Shown here: piece by piece, positions 25,070-33,133 of the stretch | Position numbering within the stretch: the first letter of the stretch is position 1 | Layout: each line of letters begins with the position of its first letter | DNA from: Amycolatopsis tucumanensis | GTDB lineage: Bacteria; Actinomycetota; Actinomycetes; Mycobacteriales; Pseudonocardiaceae | DNA length: 64,000 bases | Assembly (NCBI RefSeq): GCF_021654135.1 | Contig: NZ_JAKGSD010000044.1 | Span: forward strand, 1-64,000 | Reading direction: 5' to 3' | Made by a program: the position numbers and the translations under genes | The notes under the pieces: model-generated | What the model saw: the letters and a program-made list of their open reading frames with translations, nothing else | The model's database searches: none | What the model was told of the DNA's origin: nothing

Positions 25070-25804
25070 TCACTGAGTACGGCCCAATGCGGTCGCGTTC
25101 TCCACCAACACCGGCAGGAACTCGTCCCGCAGCCGCTCGATGCTCACCTGTGCTGCCATCACGTTGACGCTCATCGCCGCGATCACCTGGCCACGGCTGT
25201 CCTTGACGGGCACGGCCAAGGCCCGCAGCCCCTCCTGCAACTCCCCGTCGACGATCGCGTAGCCGTCCGCCCGTGCGCGGCGCACCGCCTCCACGACCTG
25301 CGAAGCGTCCACCACCGTGCGCGCCGTGTGACGTTCCGGCGGCTGCCGGTCCAGGACTTCCGCCAGCTCCTCCTCGGAGAGGCTCGTCATGAGGACCCGG
25401 CCCGTGGCCGTCGCCGCCGCCGGGAGCCTCGCCCCCACCTTCACGCCCGGCGAGAGGATGTGGGTCGACTCCGCCCGGTTGACGAACACCGACCACCCGT
25501 CGTCCCACACGGCCAGCGAGACGGATTGGTCCAGCGCCACTCGCGCGGCTACCAGGTACGGCTGGGCCAGGGCCGGCAATTGGGCGGTGCTCAGGTACGC
25601 GGCACTGAGTCTCAGCAGCCGCAGCGTCGGCTGGTACCGCTTGCCGTCGTAGGACAGGTAACCGCATTCGGTCAGGGTGAGCAGGCAACGCCTGGCCGCC
25701 GGCCGGGTGATTCCGGTCAGCCGCGCGGCATCGGCGACCGTCAGCGCCGACTGCGCCCGCTCGAACGCCTCGATCACAGCCAGCCCCTTGGCCAGGCCGC
25801 CCAT
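25070..25804 (-). CDS. IclR family transcriptional regulator (PcaR-like)
   Basis: 244 residues. Winged helix at the N terminus (GLAVIEAFERAQSALTVADA, ARLTGITRPAARRCLLTLTE, GYLSYDGKRYQPT), then the IclR effector domain (VSLAVWDDGWSVFVNRAES, ATATGRVLMTSLSEEEL, GYAIVDGELQEGLRALAVPV, GQVIAAMSVNVMA). The close match to the PcaR/PobR-type layout suggests an aromatic-acid activator. Divergent from the truncated LysR gene, with a palindrome between them. Its original target operon appears to be lost, since only remnants surround it. Confidence 0.9.
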   Translation of the reverse strand: MGGLAKGLAVIEAFERAQSALTVADAARLTGITRPAARRCLLTLTECGYLSYDGKRYQPTLRLLRLSAAYLSTAQLPALAQPYLVAARVALDQSVSLAVWDDGWSVFVNRAESTHILSPGVKVGARLPAAATATGRVLMTSLSEEELAEVLDRQPPERHTARTVVDASQVVEAVRRARADGYAIVDGELQEGLRALAVPVKDSRGQVIAAMSVNVMAAQVSIERLRDEFLPVLVENATALGRTQ

Positions 25805-25826
25805 GCCCTCGGACGCACGGGTGCCC

Positions 25827-25856
25827 TTGACATCGTCGGCCGACGAAGCGTTAACG
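25827..25856 (+). promoter_or_regulatory. Promoter-like element with 14-bp palindrome
   Basis: Plus strand TTGACA (25827-25832) followed directly by the perfect palindrome TCGTCGGCCGACGA (25833-25846) and, 18 bases after the -35, TTAACG (25851-25856). It lies between the IclR start and the truncated LysR gene. The palindrome is a candidate IclR site. Confidence 0.5.
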
Positions 25857-25888
25857 GTTCGATTATCAGCCCCGCCGCCCGGCCGCGG

Positions 25889-26530
25889 ATGATCACCATC
25901 GGTTACACCCGCGGCCTGCTCATCACCCCGGCCGTACGCGCATTGCGCAAGGCTGAACCCGACGCAGAGGTGAAGACCCGGCTTCTGTCCTGGAACGACT
26001 CGCGATCAGCGCTTCTGGACCACCGAGTCGACGCGGTCGTGGCCCGGCTGCCGTTCGTCACCGACCAGCTCCGCGTCACGCTCCTCTACGACGAGCCTCG
26101 CGTCCTCGTGGTCCCGCTCGACCATCCTCTCGTCGGCCGGGAAGCGGTCACCCTCGACGACATAGCTGAGGAGCCGATTCCCCACGTCCGGCAATCCGAT
26201 CCGCTGCTGAACGCCTACTGGCGCATGGACCCTCGTCCTGACGGACGCCCCGCACCGGACGGCCCGCTCGTCGAGGACCTCGAGGACAAGCACGAACTCA
26301 TCGCAGCGGGGCAGGCCGTAGCCATCGGCCCGCCTCTCGACTACGCCACCGGCCTGCATCCCGGGCTGACCACCATCCCGCTGCGTGACATCGAACCGAG
26401 CAAGGTCGTCCTCGCCACGCGCGCCGGCGACCGCAATCCCCTGCTCTCAGCCTTCCGCGATCACGCCGAGGCTGAGCTGCCAAAGCACCAGAGGCACACC
26501 GTGGCGACGTCGGCCGCGGTCAAGCCTTGA
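25889..26530 (+). pseudogene. LysR-type regulator lacking its DNA-binding domain
   Basis: 213 residues from ATG 25889, corresponding only to the LysR substrate-binding domain: MITIGYTRGLLITPAVRAL, DAEVKTRLLSWNDSRSALLD, DAVVARLPF, LYDEPRVLVVPLDHPLVGRE, VTLDDIAEEPIPH. The usual 60-90 residue winged-helix N terminus is absent; the sequence before it runs straight into the IclR promoter region. Either a deletion removed the first 250 bases of the gene or it survives as a free ligand-binding domain. I favour a truncated pseudogene, as its surroundings are decayed. Confidence 0.75.
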
Positions 26531-26652
26531 GCTGGCGTCATTCCTTCGCTCAGTTCGTGCCCAACGCGCCGGACCGTCGTACCGGGACGCGGCGAGCAAG
26601 TGCACGGAGACCGAACCGGCAGCCCCGACGGTCGTCGGCTGCCGTGCACGGT

Positions 26653-27250
26653 TCAGCGGGTGGTGGTGAGCGTCTGCTGCTCGTCGGCCACGGTCCCGGC
26701 ATCTCGGCGGAAGGGCGCGGTCAGCGTGGGCAGGATGTGCCGCCGTTTGCGACCCAGCGCGGCCAGAGCGGCGTAGATTCCGCACAGGAGGTAGCGGGCG
26801 GTCTGGCCAGGCAGAGCGAACTGCGCGGCGAACAGGCCGGGCAGGGTCCAGGTGGACCAGCGGGGGAACCACAGCGCGAGCAGCGCGCCGATCCCCAGCA
26901 AGGTCTGGGTGGCGGCGAGGAGGAACTCCTCGGCCTGCCGGTCGTCCAGGTGCAGGGCCGCGCCCCCGCCATTGGCGAGGCACGCCAGCGGCAGGCTACC
27001 CACCAGTGGTGCCAGCCACTGCACCAGCAGGAACTGGTCGATCCCCAGCTGCATCCCAGTCACGATCAGGGCGTGCGCGAAGGGTTCGGCGCAGGCCCCG
27101 ATCACCACCGCGGCGACGACGAACAACGCCCCGACCAGGGCGCGGCAGCCACGGCGGGGAACTCGGCGACGCTGACGGCCGGGCCGACCAGGTGCGGCTC
27201 CCGGCCTCGGCGCGGGACACCTTCCGCAGGTAAAACGGCGGAAGACTCCA
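26653..27250 (-). pseudogene. Na+/Ca2+ exchanger-family protein, deleted and frameshifted
   Basis: The frame ending at 26653 reads ALVGALFVVAAVVIGACAEP, then GMQLGIDQFLLVQWLAPL and, directly joined, VGSLPLACLANGGGAALHLD, RQAEEFLLAATQTLLG and LFAAQFALPGQTARYLLC. In exchangers of this family about 40 residues (ASE-P and KVNQWT region) stand between QWLAPL and the VG-LP motif; here they are missing. Upstream, WSLPPFYLRKVSRAEAG and PHLVGP appear in different frames. No start is left. A membrane cation exchanger that has lost a core segment cannot work. Confidence 0.7.
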
Positions 27251-27325
27251 CATCGCCATGCCGAACTTCGCCGGCGGGCCTGCCTCAGCAGCCGCGACCA
27301 CCAGCGCCGCGGTCGAGCCGTTGGC

Positions 27326-27517
27326 GCCGCAGATCGTGGCATCGCAACCGCGAGACAGCACCTGGCCAAACTGCGTCTGGCCGGCGTCGTCACCGCCCAT
27401 CGCGACGGACGCCGGCACCTCTACACCGTCGACGACCCGCACATCATCAAACTGGTCGAGGAGACCTTCGACCACATCGCACCCGAGGGCACTTTCGCCC
27501 CGGACCCTCCTCGGTGA
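27326..27517 (+). pseudogene. C-terminal remnant of an ArsR-type HTH regulator
   Basis: A plus-strand frame without a start codon reads TARQHLAKLRLAGVVTAHRD then GRRHLYTVDDPHIIKLVEE and stops with TGA at 27515-27517. QHLAKLRLAGVV is the recognition helix and turn, and GRRHLYTVDD the wing, of ArsR/SmtB repressors. The N-terminal half is absent. It faces the exchanger remnant, so a metal or stress locus may have decayed here. Confidence 0.6.
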
Positions 27518-27546
27518 TCCGCCGGCGCCTTCGCGGCCGAAACCGC

Positions 27547-27999
27547 TTACCCGCTGTCGCCGCCGGGGTCGAGACGGGCCCAGATGTCGGCGAGCCGCCG
27601 GAGGTCGTCGTCGTTCAGCCGGTCGAAGAAGAGCTCGCGCAGGTCGCTGTGGTGCCGGCGCCACGCCTTGCGCAGCAACGCCCGCCCTTCCCTGGTCAAG
27701 ACCGCCTCGAAACTGCGGCCGTCGACGGCCGACCGACGCCGTTCGATGAGCCCGCGCCGTTCCAGGCGGTCCGCGAGGCGGGTGAAGCCGCCGGTGGACA
27801 TCACGCGACGCTCGGCGAGGTCCGACATCCGCATGCCCTTCGGCCCGGCCTCGGCAAGGAGAGCCAGGACGCTGTACTCGGCCATGCTCACGTTCAGCGC
27901 GGCGAGCCCCGCCTCCAGCGAACGCCAGATCCTGTCGTGGGTGAACAGGAACCCCCGCCACGCCGCGTCCTCGATGTCCCGCAGTTCCTCGGTCGCCAT
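27547..27999 (-). CDS. MarR family transcriptional regulator
   Basis: 150 residues: YSVLALLAEAGPKGMRMSDL, AERRVMSTGGFTRLADRLER, RGLIERRRSAVDGRSFEAVL (winged helix, recognition helix and wing with the basic-Asp-Gly-Arg tip). ATG at 27999. A -10 hexamer TATAGT (28011-28006) ends 6 bases before the ATG, which would give a leaderless message. Divergent from the flavin monooxygenase operon with a perfect 14-bp palindrome between, so it most likely represses that operon and itself. Confidence 0.92.
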   Translation of the reverse strand: MATEELRDIEDAAWRGFLFTHDRIWRSLEAGLAALNVSMAEYSVLALLAEAGPKGMRMSDLAERRVMSTGGFTRLADRLERRGLIERRRSAVDGRSFEAVLTREGRALLRKAWRRHHSDLRELFFDRLNDDDLRRLADIWARLDPGGDSG

Positions 28000-28032
28000 G
28001 ACGGCACTATATCCCGCCCGCCCGGGAATATC

Positions 28033-28046
28033 TGTCTGCGCAGACA
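28033..28046. promoter_or_regulatory. Perfect palindrome, candidate MarR operator
   Basis: TGTCTGCGCAGACA is a perfect 14-bp palindrome in the 103-bp intergenic region between the marR gene and the divergent monooxygenase gene. Size and position fit a MarR dimer site. It lies about 22 bases upstream of the leaderless marR -10 box and about 57 bases before the monooxygenase start. Confidence 0.7.
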
Positions 28047-28102
28047 ACTTTATGAGGTTGGACGCGCCTGCCTGGCGCCGAGGACGAGAAGGGATGGGCA
28101 CG

Positions 28103-29164
28103 ATGGCGTTCGAGATTGGCATCATGACCTTCGGCGAGGTGACGGAGGACCCCACGACCGGGCGACTGCCGTCGCCGCGGCAGCGCGTGCGCGAGACGAT
28201 CGAGCAGGCGAAGGTCGCCGACGAGGCGGGCCTGGACGTGTTCGGCGTCGGTGAACACCACCGTTCCGATTTCGTCGGTTCGGCGCCGGCGATCCTGCTG
28301 GCCGCCGCGGCGGAGGCGACCAAGCGCATCCGCCTGACGAGTTCGGTCACCGTACTCGGCTCCGAGGATCCGGTGCGCGTCTGGGAGCAGTTCGCCACGA
28401 TCGACCTGCTCTCGGGCGGCCGGGCCGAGATCATCGCGGGCCGCGGCTCGTACACGGAGTCCTTCCCGTTGTTCGGGTACGACCTGCGGGACTACGCCGA
28501 CCTCTTCCGGGAGAAGCTCGACCTGCTGCTCAAGATCCGCGAACACAACCCGCTCACGTGGTCCGGGCGCTTCCGCGCTCCGTTGGTCGACGCCGACATC
28601 GCACCGCGCGGCGACGGCGGCACCATCCCGATCTGGGTGGGGGTCGGCGGATCGGTGGCGTCCGCGATCAGCACCGGGCGCCTCGGTCTGCCGATGGCGA
28701 TGGCCCTCCTGCTGGGGCCGTTGACGTTCCACCAGCAGACGATCGAGTTGTACCGCGGATCCGCGCAGGAGGCGGGGCACGACGCGGACGCCCTGCCGGT
28801 CAGCATCAACACGCACGGGTATGTGGGCCGGACCAGCCGGCAGGCGAGGGACGTGATGTATCCGTACTTCGCGAAGGGCATGGCGGAGAACAACCACCAG
28901 CGGGGCCGGGGTGTCCGTCTGTCGCGTCCGGTCTTCGACGCACAGGCGTCGCCGGCGGCCGGGCTCCTGGTGGGCAGCTCGCAGGAGATCATCGACAAGC
29001 TGCTCGCCTACCACGAGCTGTACGGCATCAACCGGGCCATCATCCAGATGGGTTTCGGCGGGATGCCGCAGAAGGAGCACCTGGAGGCGATCGAACGGCT
29101 CGGCGCCGAGGTGGCGCCGGTCGTTCGGCGCGAGGTCGCCGCACGCCGGAAGGAGGCGGCATGA
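28103..29164 (+). CDS. LLM class flavin-dependent oxidoreductase/monooxygenase
   Basis: 353 residues: FEIGIMTFGEVTEDP, GLDVFGVGEHHRSDFVGSAP, IRLTSSVTVLGSEDPVRVWE, FATIDLLSGGRAEIIAGRGS, IPIWVGVGGS and a C-terminal GMPQKEHLEAIE. GEHHR and the long insertion loop match alkanal-monooxygenase-like (FMN, LuxA-type) members rather than the F420 group. The start at 28103 has GAAGGG about 9 bases upstream; ATG 28094 is an alternative. It overlaps the FMN reductase gene by 4 bp, so the pair probably forms a two-component monooxygenase. Confidence 0.9.
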   Translation: MAFEIGIMTFGEVTEDPTTGRLPSPRQRVRETIEQAKVADEAGLDVFGVGEHHRSDFVGSAPAILLAAAAEATKRIRLTSSVTVLGSEDPVRVWEQFATIDLLSGGRAEIIAGRGSYTESFPLFGYDLRDYADLFREKLDLLLKIREHNPLTWSGRFRAPLVDADIAPRGDGGTIPIWVGVGGSVASAISTGRLGLPMAMALLLGPLTFHQQTIELYRGSAQEAGHDADALPVSINTHGYVGRTSRQARDVMYPYFAKGMAENNHQRGRGVRLSRPVFDAQASPAAGLLVGSSQEIIDKLLAYHELYGINRAIIQMGFGGMPQKEHLEAIERLGAEVAPVVRREVAARRKEAA

Positions 29165-29775
29165 CCAGCTCTGCGACGGTCGTCGAGGCCGAGCGTGGAA
29201 CATCGGGGACCGGTGCCGCGCTGCGCGTGGTCGTGGTCAACGGCAGCCCCAGCCGGCAGTCCAAGACCATGGGACTGGTGGACGTCGTCCTCGCGACGTT
29301 GCGGACGATGCTCCCGGTCGAAGCTTCCCAGGTCGACGTGTACCGCTTGGGCCCGGGCTTCACCGGAGCCGCCGAACGCGACGAGGTGACGCCGGAGGTC
29401 GAGGACGTGCTCCGGCTGGTCGAGAACGCCGACCTGCTGATCGCCGCGACTCCGGTGTACCGGGGTTCGTATCCCGGCATGTTCAAGCACTTTTTCGATC
29501 TCGTCGACCAGTACGCGCTGGCCAACAAGCTCGTGCTGCTCGCCGCGACGGGCGGTGGGGACCACCACGCACTGGCGCTGGAACACGCCCTGCGACCGCT
29601 CTTCGCCTTCTTCCAGGCGTTGACCGTGCCGGTGGCGATCTTCGCCTCCGCGGGGGACTTCGACGGCGTGACCCTGCTCAACCCGGGTGTCCACGGGCGC
29701 ATCGAGATGGCTCTCGCCGACGTGGTGGACCTGCTCAAGGCACGCGCGACCGGCGCGCGCACAGCGGACGCCTGA
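29161..29775 (+). CDS. NAD(P)H-dependent FMN reductase
   Basis: 204 residues of flavodoxin-like fold: VVVNGSPSRQSKTMGLVDVV (FMN phosphate loop), DLLIAATPVYRGSYPGMFKH (the PVYRGSYPG flavin loop of SsuE/MsuE-type reductases), LLAATGGGDHHALALEHAL. Such reductases supply FMNH2 to a partner monooxygenase. The ATG overlaps the monooxygenase stop (ATGA). An N-terminal tail of about 18 residues precedes the fold. The pair may desulfonate or oxygenate a small organic; the substrate is unknown. Confidence 0.92.
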   Translation: MTSSATVVEAERGTSGTGAALRVVVVNGSPSRQSKTMGLVDVVLATLRTMLPVEASQVDVYRLGPGFTGAAERDEVTPEVEDVLRLVENADLLIAATPVYRGSYPGMFKHFFDLVDQYALANKLVLLAATGGGDHHALALEHALRPLFAFFQALTVPVAIFASAGDFDGVTLLNPGVHGRIEMALADVVDLLKARATGARTADA

Positions 29776-29776
29776 A

Positions 29777-29814
29777 CAGCGGGGCCGCCTTCCCCGGGGG
29801 AGGCGGCCCCGCTG
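29777..29814. terminator. Bidirectional terminator
   Basis: Perfect 13-bp stem CAGCGGGGCCGCC (29777-29789) with its complement at 29802-29814 and a 12-base loop. It lies between the convergent FMN reductase (ends 29775) and amidohydrolase (ends 29826) genes, so it can serve both. Confidence 0.85.
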
Positions 29815-29825
29815 CGGACGGCCCC

Positions 29826-30977
29826 TCAGCCGGCCATCAGGCGCGCGCGGATGGGCTGGGACCGGGCGACGTCGGCGATGGTGAGGGCCATGGCCAGGCC
29901 CGCGTCGTGGACGAACCGGTCACCTTCAGGGCCCCCGGCGGCAACGGCGAAGGCGGCGGTGTGGTTGCCGTCTTCAGGCGGGAGGTCGAAGGAGAGCATC
30001 GGGTGGATCGCGGGGATGCGCAGCGAGACGTTGCCCATGTCGGTCGAGCCGAACATCTTGTCCGGGTAGTCGGGGAACGTCCGGCCGATGGCTTTCGCGT
30101 TCTCCTCGAACACCGAAGCGAGGTCGGGGTCGTGACGGAACTCCCGGTAGATGGAGGGCAGCGAGGTGTACTCCACGCTGGTGCCGCTCGCGATGGCGCC
30201 GGCGTCGAAGCAGCGGCGGACCCGTTCCCACACCTGGTCGACCTCGTCGATGGTGTCGCACCGGATCATGCAGTCGACGACGGCCCGGTCGGCGATGACG
30301 TTGACGGCCGCCCCGGCTTCCTTCACGACGTGGTGCACCCTGATGCCGTCGCGCAACTGCTGCCGCAGCAGGCCGATAGCGGTCTGGGCGACGACAGTCG
30401 CGTCAGCGGCGTTGCGGGCACTCCAGGGCCGCGACGCGTGCCCGCCCCGCCCCGTGTACGTCACCTGCCAGGACCGCGATGCGCGCAACTGCGGGATGAC
30501 GACATCTTTGAGTGTCGGGTGGACCATCATGGCCGCGTGGGTGTCGTCGAACACGCCGCGGTTGACCATGATCTCCTTGCCGGTCCCCTTCTCCTCGGCC
30601 GGAGTGCCGAAGACCCGGACCGTCAGCCCGAGCTCGTCGGCGACGGGGGCCAGGGCCAGGGCGGCGCCCACAGCCGCCGCGGCGATCGCGTTGTGGCCGC
30701 AGCCGTGGCCGATGCCGGGCAGCGCGTCCATTTCCGCGCAGAGACCGACGGCGAGGTCACCGGATCCCGCGGACGCCACGAACGCCGTCGGCAGGCCGGC
30801 CACGCCCTTCTCCACCGCGAACCGCCCACCGTCCTCGAGGGCCGCTATGAGCGCCGCCGACGTTTCGTGCTCTTCGAAGGCCAGCTCGGGGTTGGCGTTG
30901 ATCCGGTGCGACAGTTCCAGGACCGAGTCCAGGTTCTGCTCGAACGTGCGCTCGATGCGTTCCTTGATGCCGGTCAT
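29826..30977 (-). CDS. M20 family metallo-amidohydrolase
   Basis: 383 residues. Metal ligands are visible in LCAEMDALPGIGHGCGHNAI, FGTPAEEKGTGK and, at the C terminus, HTAAFAVAAGG; the dimerisation domain has RSWQVTYTGRGGHASRPWSA. This is the aminoacylase/amidohydrolase branch (HipO, AbgB-like) that removes an acyl group from an amide. ATG at 30977 overlaps the deacetylase stop (ATGA). In this operon it may cleave an N-acyl amino compound after deacetylation by the preceding gene product; that order is inference. Confidence 0.92.
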   Translation of the reverse strand: MTGIKERIERTFEQNLDSVLELSHRINANPELAFEEHETSAALIAALEDGGRFAVEKGVAGLPTAFVASAGSGDLAVGLCAEMDALPGIGHGCGHNAIAAAAVGAALALAPVADELGLTVRVFGTPAEEKGTGKEIMVNRGVFDDTHAAMMVHPTLKDVVIPQLRASRSWQVTYTGRGGHASRPWSARNAADATVVAQTAIGLLRQQLRDGIRVHHVVKEAGAAVNVIADRAVVDCMIRCDTIDEVDQVWERVRRCFDAGAIASGTSVEYTSLPSIYREFRHDPDLASVFEENAKAIGRTFPDYPDKMFGSTDMGNVSLRIPAIHPMLSFDLPPEDGNHTAAFAVAAGGPEGDRFVHDAGLAMALTIADVARSQPIRARLMAG

Positions 30978-31876
30978 CGCGATGAGTCCTTTCCGCTGAG
31001 TACGTGTTCGGCGATCTGGGCGTGCGTGGCGAACCAGACGCCCTCGTGCGAGGCGATGTGCTCGAGCAGCTCGGTGAGGATCGTGATGCGCGAACGGTGG
31101 CCGATGCAGTGGGGGTGCAGGGTGAGCTGGAAGATCCCGTTCTCGGCGTAGGCGACGTCGAACTCGTCGCGCCAGATCGACAACACCCCGCGTGGCGGTG
31201 TGTAGGGCCGCAGCGAAGTGAACCGGTCCATCATGAAGTACGGCATGTCGTCGCGGATCCACTCCACCGGCAGCTCGACGATGCCGGTGGGTTCGCCGTC
31301 GGTCAGGATTTCATAGCAGTCGTCGTCGGCCATCAGCGACGAGTCGTACGTCAGGCCCAGCTCGCGGACGATCCGCAGCGAGTCGGCGGACAGGTCCCAC
31401 GACGGGGTGCGGATGCCGACCGGGCGCGTGCCGACGAGCCTTTCGAGCGTGTCCGCGGCCCGGAACGCCAGGTCGCGTTCCGCCTCGGGTGGTAGCTGGG
31501 TGTTGCGTTCGTGGATCCAGCCGTGCAACGCCACCTCGTGTCCTTCGTCCACGTAGGACTTCGCCTCACCGTCGTGCAGCAGCGCGGACACCGCGGGCAT
31601 GAAGAACGTCGACGGCGCCTCGAAGCGCCGTAGCAGATTCAGGATTCGCGGCACGCCGACCCGAGCGCCGTACTCACCCTGCGACAACTTGCCCGGCAGC
31701 ACTTCGCCGTCACGCAGCGCGGGCGTTTCGTGGTCGGAATCGAACGACAACGCCACAGCGACTTTCGCTCCACCGGGCCAGGACTCCGGGCGCAGCGGAC
31801 GCCCGGCGCGCACCCGCTCGACGTGCCCGCGCCAGGTCGGCTCATCCCACTGCCACGGCTGCTGCTGCTCGGTCAT
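30974..31876 (-). CDS. Polysaccharide deacetylase family protein (PuuE-like)
   Basis: 300 residues with a NodB-type carbohydrate esterase 4 fold. Motif 1 is ALSFDSDHET (catalytic base Asp and metal Asp), motif 2 GHEVALHGWIHE (H-x4-H-type metal site), then RPVGIRTPSWDLSADSLRI, and FQLTLHPHCIGHRSR near the C terminus. No signal peptide, so it is cytoplasmic and more like allantoinase/peptidoglycan-amidase PuuE relatives than a secreted chitin deacetylase. ATG 31876 follows GAGGAAGC and overlaps the CapA gene stop. Probably hydrolyses an amide or N-acetyl group of a small substrate. Confidence 0.9.
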   Translation of the reverse strand: MTEQQQPWQWDEPTWRGHVERVRAGRPLRPESWPGGAKVAVALSFDSDHETPALRDGEVLPGKLSQGEYGARVGVPRILNLLRRFEAPSTFFMPAVSALLHDGEAKSYVDEGHEVALHGWIHERNTQLPPEAERDLAFRAADTLERLVGTRPVGIRTPSWDLSADSLRIVRELGLTYDSSLMADDDCYEILTDGEPTGIVELPVEWIRDDMPYFMMDRFTSLRPYTPPRGVLSIWRDEFDVAYAENGIFQLTLHPHCIGHRSRITILTELLEHIASHEGVWFATHAQIAEHVLSGKDSSR

Positions 31877-33018
31877 GCTTCCTCCAGGACGTTGTTCTTC
31901 TCCGAAGTTCGCCGCACGCGTCCGTCCGCATCGACCACGATGGACGGATCCAGCTCTCGTGACGCCTCCTCCAGCCGCGCGAGGATCGAGGCCGCCACCT
32001 CGGGCCTGGCCATGATCGGCTGGCTGTCGGCGTCGAGTTCGATGGGATCCAGGCGAAGCGCAGGCCCGTCCGCGCCACCCAGCCGCACGCGGAACACGGC
32101 GCTCTCGTACCAGGGCCCTGTCAGCAAGGCCGCCCGGTAGGGAGCGGCCGGACGCCCGCCCTCCCGCGCGACCATCGACTCCGGGTGCCACCCGTCGCAC
32201 CAGTCGAAGACGAAGTTCCCGGTGGAATACAGGATCAGCCCGTGTTCGTAGAACTCGACGGGGTGCACGCAGTGCGGGTGGTGCCCGATGACGAGGTCCG
32301 CGCCGGCGCTGATCAGGCGCCGCCCCAGCGGTTGCTGATACCGGGCGAGCGGCCCCTGCGTCGCAGGCACGTAGCAGAACGGAACGCCCCAGTGCAGCGC
32401 CACGACGACAAAATCGTTGTGCGCCTTGGCCTCGCGGATCCGTGCCTCGGCCGCTCGCACGTCCGGCTCGTGCGCGCTCGAATGCACGAACGGAGGCGTA
32501 CCCGGGGTCTCGTCCAGGAAGGTGCTGTCGAACTCGAAGCTCTGGCGCACGCGGATCGGCGCGATGCCGGCCCGGTCGGCCGTCGCGTTGAAACCCAGCG
32601 GAAGTGCGGAGCAGAAGCTGAAGAACGCCAAGGTCTTCGCGCCCACCGACACCACCCGGGGGCGAGTCGCCTCGGCGAGCGTTTCACCGAACCCGGCGTG
32701 CTGGACTCCCGCGGCGTCCAGCGCCCGAACCGTGTCGCGCATGCCCTCCGCGCCGTAGTCCAGCGCGTGGTTCATGGCCAGGGACACCAGGTCGAAGCCG
32801 AATGCCGCGAGTTCGGCCGCGCCCGAGGCCGGCGCGCGCATCGCGACCAGTTTCTCGGCGCGCTCCCCGGATTCGGTGAGCGGAACCTCCAGATTCCCGA
32901 TCGTCAGATCACCGCCGCGGAGGAGCCCGAACGCCGAGTCCCCAGGGCGGGCGGCCTCCGCGACCGGGCGCCGGGGCCATCCCGAGACGACCACGTCTCC
33001 CACGATCGTCAGATCCAT
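31873..33018 (-). CDS. CapA-like metallophosphatase-fold protein
   Basis: 381 residues from ATG 33018 (GGAG four bases before). Marks: LTIVGDVVVSG, GGDLTIGNLEVPLTESG, FGFDLVSLAMNHALDYGAEG, VVALHWGVPFCYVPATQG, LVIGHHPHCVHPVEFYEHGL and LYSTGNFVFDW. These are the CapA/PgsA dinuclear-metal motifs (GD, NLE, NNH-like, HWG, GHHPH). CapA proteins are usually linked to poly-gamma-glutamate capsules, but no ligase or membrane anchor is present here and the protein lacks a signal peptide. With M20 and deacetylase partners it is more likely a hydrolase in a catabolic operon. Confidence 0.9.
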   Translation of the reverse strand: MDLTIVGDVVVSGWPRRPVAEAARPGDSAFGLLRGGDLTIGNLEVPLTESGERAEKLVAMRAPASGAAELAAFGFDLVSLAMNHALDYGAEGMRDTVRALDAAGVQHAGFGETLAEATRPRVVSVGAKTLAFFSFCSALPLGFNATADRAGIAPIRVRQSFEFDSTFLDETPGTPPFVHSSAHEPDVRAAEARIREAKAHNDFVVVALHWGVPFCYVPATQGPLARYQQPLGRRLISAGADLVIGHHPHCVHPVEFYEHGLILYSTGNFVFDWCDGWHPESMVAREGGRPAAPYRAALLTGPWYESAVFRVRLGGADGPALRLDPIELDADSQPIMARPEVAASILARLEEASRELDPSIVVDADGRVRRTSEKNNVLEEA

Positions 33019-33035
33019 GTTGCTCCGTTCCGTAT

Positions 33036-33054
33036 TGTGGTACGCCGTGCCGCA
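33036..33054. promoter_or_regulatory. Candidate IclR operator
   Basis: Near-perfect 19-bp inverted repeat TGTGGTACG-C-CGTGCCGCA in the 115-bp gap between the CapA-like gene and the divergent iclR gene. Arms agree as TGnGGnACG. It lies 17 bases upstream of the CapA start codon, where a bound regulator would block or steer transcription. A single half-site TGTGGTACG recurs on the minus strand at 34010-34002. Confidence 0.68.
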
Positions 33055-33133
33055 TCGTAACCCGAGCACGGAGGCCGGTAAAGCGTGCCGACAGGAGAAA
33101 TGGCGGTGCGCAGCTTGGTACGCTCACGTCCTC

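Noticed and set aside
27258..27749. A 163-residue plus-strand protein
   Set aside because: It crosses the ArsR remnant in the wrong frame and then runs antisense to the marR gene; no motifs.
29826..33018. A poly-gamma-glutamate capsule locus, because of CapA
   Set aside because: No CapB-type ligase, CapC or membrane anchor is present, and the partners are cytoplasmic hydrolases.
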